Source: Sphagnum compactum (taxonomy: Eukaryota > Bryophyta > Sphagnopsida > Sphagnales). From it: a stretch of 64,000 nt of DNA. The position numbers and the translations under genes were made by a program. The stretch lies in assembly GCA_965153455.1 (NCBI GenBank), contig OZ234495.1, positions 10,040,875 to 10,104,874 on the forward strand, read 5' to 3'. Shown here piece after piece: positions 58,018-64,000 of the stretch. Below the pieces are notes generated by a model. The model was not told the DNA's origin. It was given only the letters and a program-made list of their open reading frames with translations, and searched no databases. Numbering within the stretch: position 1 is the stretch's first letter; each line of letters begins with the position of its first letter.

Positions 58018-61000
58018 CTACCGAGTAGTTGAAGGAGGACGAAGCCCACTTGCACGTGCACCACCAGAAGTGGAGCGGAAGGGAGTGATAGCTGAAACAA
58101 AGCGGTCCATTGATTTCTGAGCCAGTCCAGCATAGTGACCCACATGGGATACAGATGAGAAGCTTCCCCCCTGTACTGCTCCATCCTTGAGTAGAGTGCT
58201 TCTGAATGATGGCATGTGTTTTCCTGCAGAAGTCACTAGCTGTCTTTGAGAAAAACTGTTTTGCAGCTACAAAACATAGAACTACAGACACTGTTGAACT
58301 CACCTTACTTTGTCATTGTTCTTCTCCTAGATAATTTTCATCACATCCACCAGCAATTGCAAGCTTTTCACAGAACTAGTGTGAGACTAGTAAATAACAT
58401 GGTTCTTGTATGATCCAGCTAATTAACTTATTCTTCACCCCACTGAACCCAATCATCAATCAGGAAATAGCTTGAGATGGAGATAGAAAAGATGCTTACT
58501 CTTTCCAGCACCTATGGCATTGACAGACTGATCAGCCTTTCTTGCTGGCCTTTCACTGAGCTCCACTGCCTACAATCACACAAGTCACCAGACTTTGGTG
58601 AGTTTCCCAGATCTGACAGTCATTGATGTTAGAGGCAGTTACAATTGGGAAAGAACACCATGCTCAGACAAGTAGGTGTAAACAAAAACCAGTCTCAGAG
58701 ATAAGTTGTTATCCAAGGCCTACATTTTCCACAGCTGGAAGTTGTACTTCACTGTCCACAGCACAATCTCCAAAGCCACTGACACCAATCCCTTGGACAT
58801 AATTGTTTGCAACTCCTTGACCTGTTGCTTTGTCCTGATGGGTTAGGTCTAAAGGAAGTGGTGTAGAGTGAGAGAAATAATCACTCCTCTTGACAGCTAA
58901 GGTATTATGGGTGGCTAGCATCCTCCCTTTTACCCCAGCAGTGTCATGAAAGGGTACTTTCAATAGAACAGGTGACACAAAAGGTTTCCTCTTCTTCACA
59001 CCAAGATTTGCAGCTGTCTTCATGAGCTCATCATCATCAGAGTCAAAATTCCGCTCTTTGATCTCCTCCCCTGCACAATTTCTAGGGTGAGTTGACATAG
59101 GTAAACAAATAACCCTTCACTACTATTCCAGTTGCACACAAACTATGTTACTACTGTTACACTGATGCTGTCAAGTGGGTCAGGAATGGATAAATCAAAT
59201 TCATAGTCCTGCATACCTGCAATCCTGTTTGCCTTTTTCAGTGATTGCTCAAAATCAGAGGTGAGTTCCTGCAAATGGAGATCAATTATCTTCACAAATG
59301 CAACAGGCAGACATTCTTCACCACTAGATCAGCACCCATACATCAATATTAGGGGCAGTGGCTTCAGAACAAAGGATGCTCAGCAGTTTTGGTTGGCTAG
59401 TAAATTCATTTGAGGTTAGACTTGCTACTTGAGATCACCTCCTCATTTGTCCTACAAGACACCATAAAAAGTACAGCTAGTACATGTTTTACGGTATCAG
59501 AACCCAACTCTTGCTTTTGACAAATTCAGAATTGAGCTTGTGTTGAAGATGCTCACCAGTAAGTCAGGCTCAAGCGTCTCAACATGAAAGTCTGCATCAC
59601 TAAGAGAGGAAGACCTTTTTGCCCCAAATACTTTTGGATCTTCTGGGGAGAGAGAGAAGTGACTAAATGGGCTGAGAGATTCTGATACAGGGGTGGCTTG
59701 GCAGCAATCATCTTGATTCATACTGGCAGTTTTCATTGAGATTTTAGGTGCAATTTGCGGGGCTTTGAACTGCTTCCTTGCAGCAACAGAGGGAGCCACT
59801 GTTCAAAGGGTGAAGGAGGGATGCAACAGATTTAAGTTGAAAATGACCTTAACCTAATGGATATCAAGAATACTATTACAATGGATAGTTGCTTGACAAA
59901 GAAAAAACATCTTGAAGCACAGTTGTCAATGGATACTGAAATAGTTTGTCAGCACATTCTTTTGAACAAGAAGCTCCAAATGCTTTTTGGGAGGAGCAGT
60001 ATTGAGCTTCAAAGATGCTTGTGATTTCAACTTGTATCCACAAACTTCGTCCTGTTCCACCCTCCATTAGGTGTCAGTGCAACCAAGTCTGTGACACCAA
60101 TCACATGAGGGAAATTGAAGATATTTAAGTACACAGGAGCTTTGAATCAGCAAAATTGAGTGCGACATTTACCTCAAAAGGCATTTTGCTGGTAGGGTCC
60201 ACCTCACCTCTTGCAATGGCTATGGCAAGTGTCTGAGAGAGGTTCGTATTAGGAATCAAGGTTAAAACACTTTGATTGCTTCCTTACTGAGAGAAAAACT
60301 ACGTGGAGCAACCCAACATTAGAAGGGAATGGATATAGAGAGATAGCAATTTTGACGTCTTATTTTCTGGATGCAAGCCCAGAAGACAAAAACGCAACCA
60401 CTTCTAAACAAAGAAGAAAGAAGAGAAAATAAGACAACAAAAGCAAGGGCAGTCAAATTGATCAAAAAGAAAGCGATTGGCTAAGAACATAATAAAGGAT
60501 ATGGGCCTAGAAAATCCAGGTCAGTACCAAGGTCACTTGGAGCATCTGTCAGATGCACAATGTTGTTCCGAGATGGGTCATATACTCGTTGATGTTGAAA
60601 TGTCAGGATTGCTCTTTCAAATGCTTCCTCATAGTGCTGGTCTATCATGACTCCACTGAATTTTAAGTGCTTTATAACCTGGAGCACAGAGTCAAAAAGA
60701 ATGTTTCTGACAAGGCAGAACTGGACATAGCAAATAGAAACTTAAATGAATGAAAGACTTGAGGGGCAACAGTAAATTGTCAGAATTGTTTTGACTGCTT
60801 TCAAGTTCTGCTTTCAGATAAGGGTTTTAAAAAAATAGGATGGCACAAAAGGAGCAAAAGGAATGGAACTGACTGGCAATATATCGAACTACCTTGCGGT
60901 AGCTCTTGAATCGCTTGATCACACCATGGGCTCGTTTCAAACCCATGCCTGGCAAAGAGGGCAGATAATCACAGCCACTCATGATACACATCTCCAGGAC

Positions 61001-62883
61001 CATCTGCTTAGTGAAGTTGTTGAGGTCAAGCTCCCTGTTGCGCACCAGGTTGCTGTACTGGAAATCAACACCTTGCCCAAATTTGTCCATTTTGAAAAAC
61101 ACCTGGTTCCCACAATACCTATCAACCAATTGACTAACAGAACGTCTTCTCATGTAATGTCTAACTGATGACTTACAACAAGGAAAAGCCATGGCATTAC
61201 TTTTCCCACCAATCGTAGGAACCCCATGACGTGAAGAGTCAGATTTTGCAAGGTCAAAGTTGGATCGTCATGTCAGGTTAGATCCACCCACACACTACTT
61301 GGAATCTATTCTCAAGAATACATCAGCAAAGGCCAAGTCCATGTACATTGAGCACCTACTCTGGACATAGTCGTAGAGGAAAACATACCTGTGGACAGCC
61401 ATAGGGAATGAGATCTGAGTCTTCAGTAATAACAAGATCAACATGACCATGGAGAGCAAGAAATGCCATCTGTGCATCAGCTTCATATGGTGCGACAATA
61501 TACTCCACATTCTCTTTACATAATACCTGTCAAAGTGAAGGTTACACAATCAAGATATAAGGAGTATTTGAGGTGAGGGAAAGATAATCTGCATAGCAGA
61601 GTAAGTGCACATCTCTTCACACAATGGTGATTGCCTAGCATCCATCTCACAGAAGAGTGCCAGTTGGTGAGAACTGTGAAACAAACTCAGCACCAACCCA
61701 GCCACATGCAAGAGTAACCACTCCATCACCTTAATGAGTCTGAATGCAATTGCAGGAGTGATATCGACAGCCTTCCGGTAGCACTCATAGGCAGCTGCAT
61801 GATTTCCCAAGCGCTCATGCTCCAAAGCACGTTCCAAGTTCTCTTTTCTTGATCTGCATTGACCAACCAATAAAGCTTTACGTTAGAGAAATGCTGGACT
61901 ACCCCCTTGAAGATACTAGGGTTTCATCCAATCATTCTTCCTAGATTACTGGGACATGGCAGGATCATCTTAAGGAGAATCATATTATGACTCTGCAAGT
62001 CAATACCTGACTTAACAGATCAAAGCTCATAAGATGTTAAGAGAAGTCAACCTGGCACGCTTTACTTCTTCCTCAGCTTTCATTGGCAGCACACCTCCAT
62101 CAAATACAAGGACAGGCACCACCCCATGCTGGCGTAACAAGTTGATGCGGTGTATGCAATAGTCTATGTACCTGAATATGGTTCACATAAGACAATAACA
62201 AAAGAAAACCACACAATCATGCTCATAAGATTCACAGCATGTTCAGTGATTTGGTAGTTTCCTTGCACTCCTCCTGGCCAGTCAAAATTAGTCACCAAAG
62301 CTATGTGCAAACTGATTGCTCACATACAGAGGTTTATAGTTTAAGAATCGCAGATGCAGTTAAGATGGCTACCTATCCTCTCAGTCAACAGCCTCTACAG
62401 CCAGCCAGACCAATATCTTGGTGAAGAGCAATGTTCAATCAAATCAGAATGTTACAACACTGTTTCTCCTTGAATCCCACCTCATGTCCCTGATGACTTC
62501 AATGTCCCTCAAGCACATCGTCCTTCGGAGTTTGTTTTGGGGTTTTAGGGCTAGAATTGGCATAATACCCCTGGGTGCTAATTCTGCTTCCCTTTTGGAA
62601 GAGCCACTTTTCCACTTTCTCCGTCCTTCTGCTTCCTCTTGTTCTTGTTGTTCTTGTTCTTTTACTTCTTCTTCTTCTTCTTCTTCTTAACGAGTAAAGA
62701 ACAAAAGCAACTGGCAGCTTACTTATCATTAGGCCGTCCCTCGCAGATGTCCTTACAGCATGTGTAGGCCGCCTTGTGCAGCCAACAGTAGGTGTCGACA
62801 GCCGCCCGTTTCCCAGCGTAGTCGCGAATATGCCCAGGCGTCATGATGGACTTGAGAGCTGGGAGGAGTCCCTGGATCCCCAT
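58018..62883 (-). CDS. EXO1: Exonuclease 1 (Rad2/XPG family 5'-3' exonuclease)
   Basis: Thirteen minus-strand exons: 62883-62723, 62171-62052, 61853-61730, 61526-61389, 61102-60893, 60678-60503, 60245-60173, 60051-59937, 59798-59557, 59268-59217, 59070-58724, 58569-58500 and 58223-58018. They encode 677 aa with continuous phase. The start [14 protein letters not shown] is the conserved family start. Metal-binding residues are present: D30 (VDTYCWLH), D78 (VFDGG), E150/D152 (YEADAQ), D171/D173 (TEDSDL) and D226 ([13 protein letters not shown]), the last within the helix-hairpin-helix region. FLGPNLSQTLA...KMPFE follows at about 307-334. The less conserved C-terminal half ends in a plant-like block, SMDRFV...[12 protein letters not shown]. 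Family knowledge: EXO1 resects DNA in mismatch repair and double-strand break repair in the nucleus. The intron 60502-60246 is of AT-AC type (separate entry). The last exon could start at 58235 instead of 58223. Confidence 0.96.
60246..60502 (-). other. U12-type AT-AC intron of EXO1
   Basis: The exon ending at 60503 is followed on the minus strand by ATATCCTTT, the consensus 5' site of minor-spliceosome AT-AC introns. The intron ends in CCTAATAC at 60246, with a branch-site-like TGTTTTAAC about 16 nt upstream of the end. No GT donor in the right phase exists before the in-frame stop. Using AT-AC, the codons join in phase 2 to give the conserved [21 protein letters not shown] sequence of the family. 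Confidence 0.9.
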
Positions 62884-63180
62884 TGCTGCTGCTGCTGCTG
62901 CTTCCGCTCCCCTTCCAAAAAAATCATTTGAGAGAGAAAGAGAAGATGCCCGACTCCAATAAAAGCTTCATTACAACCACGTTTGCAAAATGCCCTCAGT
63001 CCGCCATCAAATCTCCGCAACAAGCAAACTGGAGAAATTCTTTTGCGCAATTCTGCGAACTGGAAACGAAGCCCGCGCAGGCCGCCTGCGAAAGCCCCAT
63101 ATTACCCGCAGCTCGCGAGAGGAGAACGCAAGGTCGCGAGATCGAACTCGGGTGCCGACATCAGTAATGCAAGCTAGTTA
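62884..63180 (-). promoter_or_regulatory. Presumed 5' leader and promoter of EXO1
   Basis: GC-richer DNA lies directly upstream of the EXO1 start, with a GCA repeat against the ATG (62884-62900). Three overlapping plus-strand frames (62883-63181) are rich in Arg/Ala/Pro and look like composition artefacts of the GC-rich leader. Confidence 0.4.
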
Positions 63181-64000
63181 GTTATTTAGTTAGTTAGTTA
63201 GTCATTTGGAAAGGAAGGCGGGAAATTCAAATCAGAGAGAAACCAAACTTACTAATTCGAGGCGAAATCCCTCCGTCAAACTCACTAACCGAGAGTCCCC
63301 ACTCCCTGCACATTACACCTAACATGGCATGGATACTTACCCTGTTAGCTCACATTGCTAACCATTAAGCCCAGACTATTAGGAACATGTTGGTTATGGA
63401 TATGTTAGTTAACTTTGTTAACACCAAACCTTAATGCCGTAGCCAAAGTTATATGTTATATATGTTATAATATATTTTGTTATATATTATAAATTGTATA
63501 ATATATAATATTGTAATACCTTGGCATGTTCAGCAATAATAACTTGTCAAATAATTAGTATATTTTAAGAATTTTAATTTGGCAACTCAGTTTTGATTTT
63601 GAAGATTTTGATAACTACAAAGTAAATATAATAAAATTATTTTTTCAATATCAATAGTTTTCAATTGTTTTCTTGGTTGGATTGTCTTCAATAACTTTCA
63701 TTACATAAGAGAGGACTAAAATTAGAGTTTGACCATAAATTTTGAATTATTCGACATAATATACTAATGTTTTTTTTAAAAAAAACTTGACAAAATTGAA
63801 AATAATTAAATTTGTGTAGTAGTTGCCAAGATATTACAATATACATTACATTTACTCTAGGTTAACAAGGTAACATTGAAAGTAAGTTGGCATTTAATGT
63901 GCCACATATTGTATGTTAAAAGAGTGTTATTTTTGGTGGTATTCATAGTAAATTTTTGCAACTTATACGAGTTTTTTGGTTGGAACTTATTGATTTTAAC
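63181..64000. other. AT-rich intergenic DNA
   Basis: It starts with a TTAG microsatellite (63176-63201) and includes an AT-only stretch rich in TATAT (63448-63512). No coding frame or RNA gene was seen. Confidence 0.6.

Overview
The window is nuclear DNA of a land plant. The evidence is GT-AG spliced genes of plant-specific type (a group-E bZIP factor, an ALE2/PERK-like receptor kinase), telomere-like AAACCCTAA boxes, GA/CT-rich leaders, and AT-rich intergenic DNA with retroelement, Helitron and satellite-like repeats. A seed-free lineage or a gymnosperm seems more likely than a flowering plant, judging from the general look of the reverse-transcriptase relic and the spacing of the genes, but that is a guess. 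Almost all long open frames in the window are shadows or repeat artefacts; the real genes were rebuilt by joining exons at splice sites with matching codon phase.

Layout: 1-5.6 kb AT-rich repeats; 6.28-9.81 kb (-) group-E bZIP transcription factor (497 aa, with an optional in-frame 87-nt exon) and a long upstream leader region; 11.7-11.9 kb 64-bp tandem repeat; 12.9-15.6 kb (-) decayed reverse-transcriptase element; 16-26 kb AT-rich DNA with inverted repeats and a strong fold-back; 26.10-26.43 kb a small Helitron; 26.5-27.9 kb a 1.4-kb quasi-palindromic repeat array; 29.9-30.5 kb an 89-bp tandem array; 31.19-32.06 kb (+) LSm2; 35.63-39.45 kb (-) an eIF4B/4H-like glycine-rich protein with two CCHC zinc knuckles; 40.7-41.3 kb a 53-bp tandem array and a copy of the repeat at 1.9 kb; 44.7 kb CATC microsatellites; 46.4-50.26 kb (+) ALE2/PERK-like receptor kinase; 52.80-55.26 kb (-) calcyclin-binding protein (CacyBP/SIP); 55.8-56.3 kb tandem repeats; 58.02-62.88 kb (-) exonuclease 1 (EXO1), including a U12-type AT-AC intron.

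The genes are unrelated single transcription units: transcription control (bZIP), RNA splicing/decay (LSm2), RNA binding or translation (CCHC protein), cell-surface signalling (receptor kinase), ubiquitin-ligase scaffolding (CacyBP) and DNA repair (EXO1). No gene cluster, CRISPR array or clearly new multi-gene system was seen. The most notable observations are the AT-AC intron in EXO1, the long quasi-palindromic array, the fold-back hairpin at 24.0 kb, the start-codon-only first coding exon of LSm2, and the in-frame cassette exon in the bZIP zipper region.
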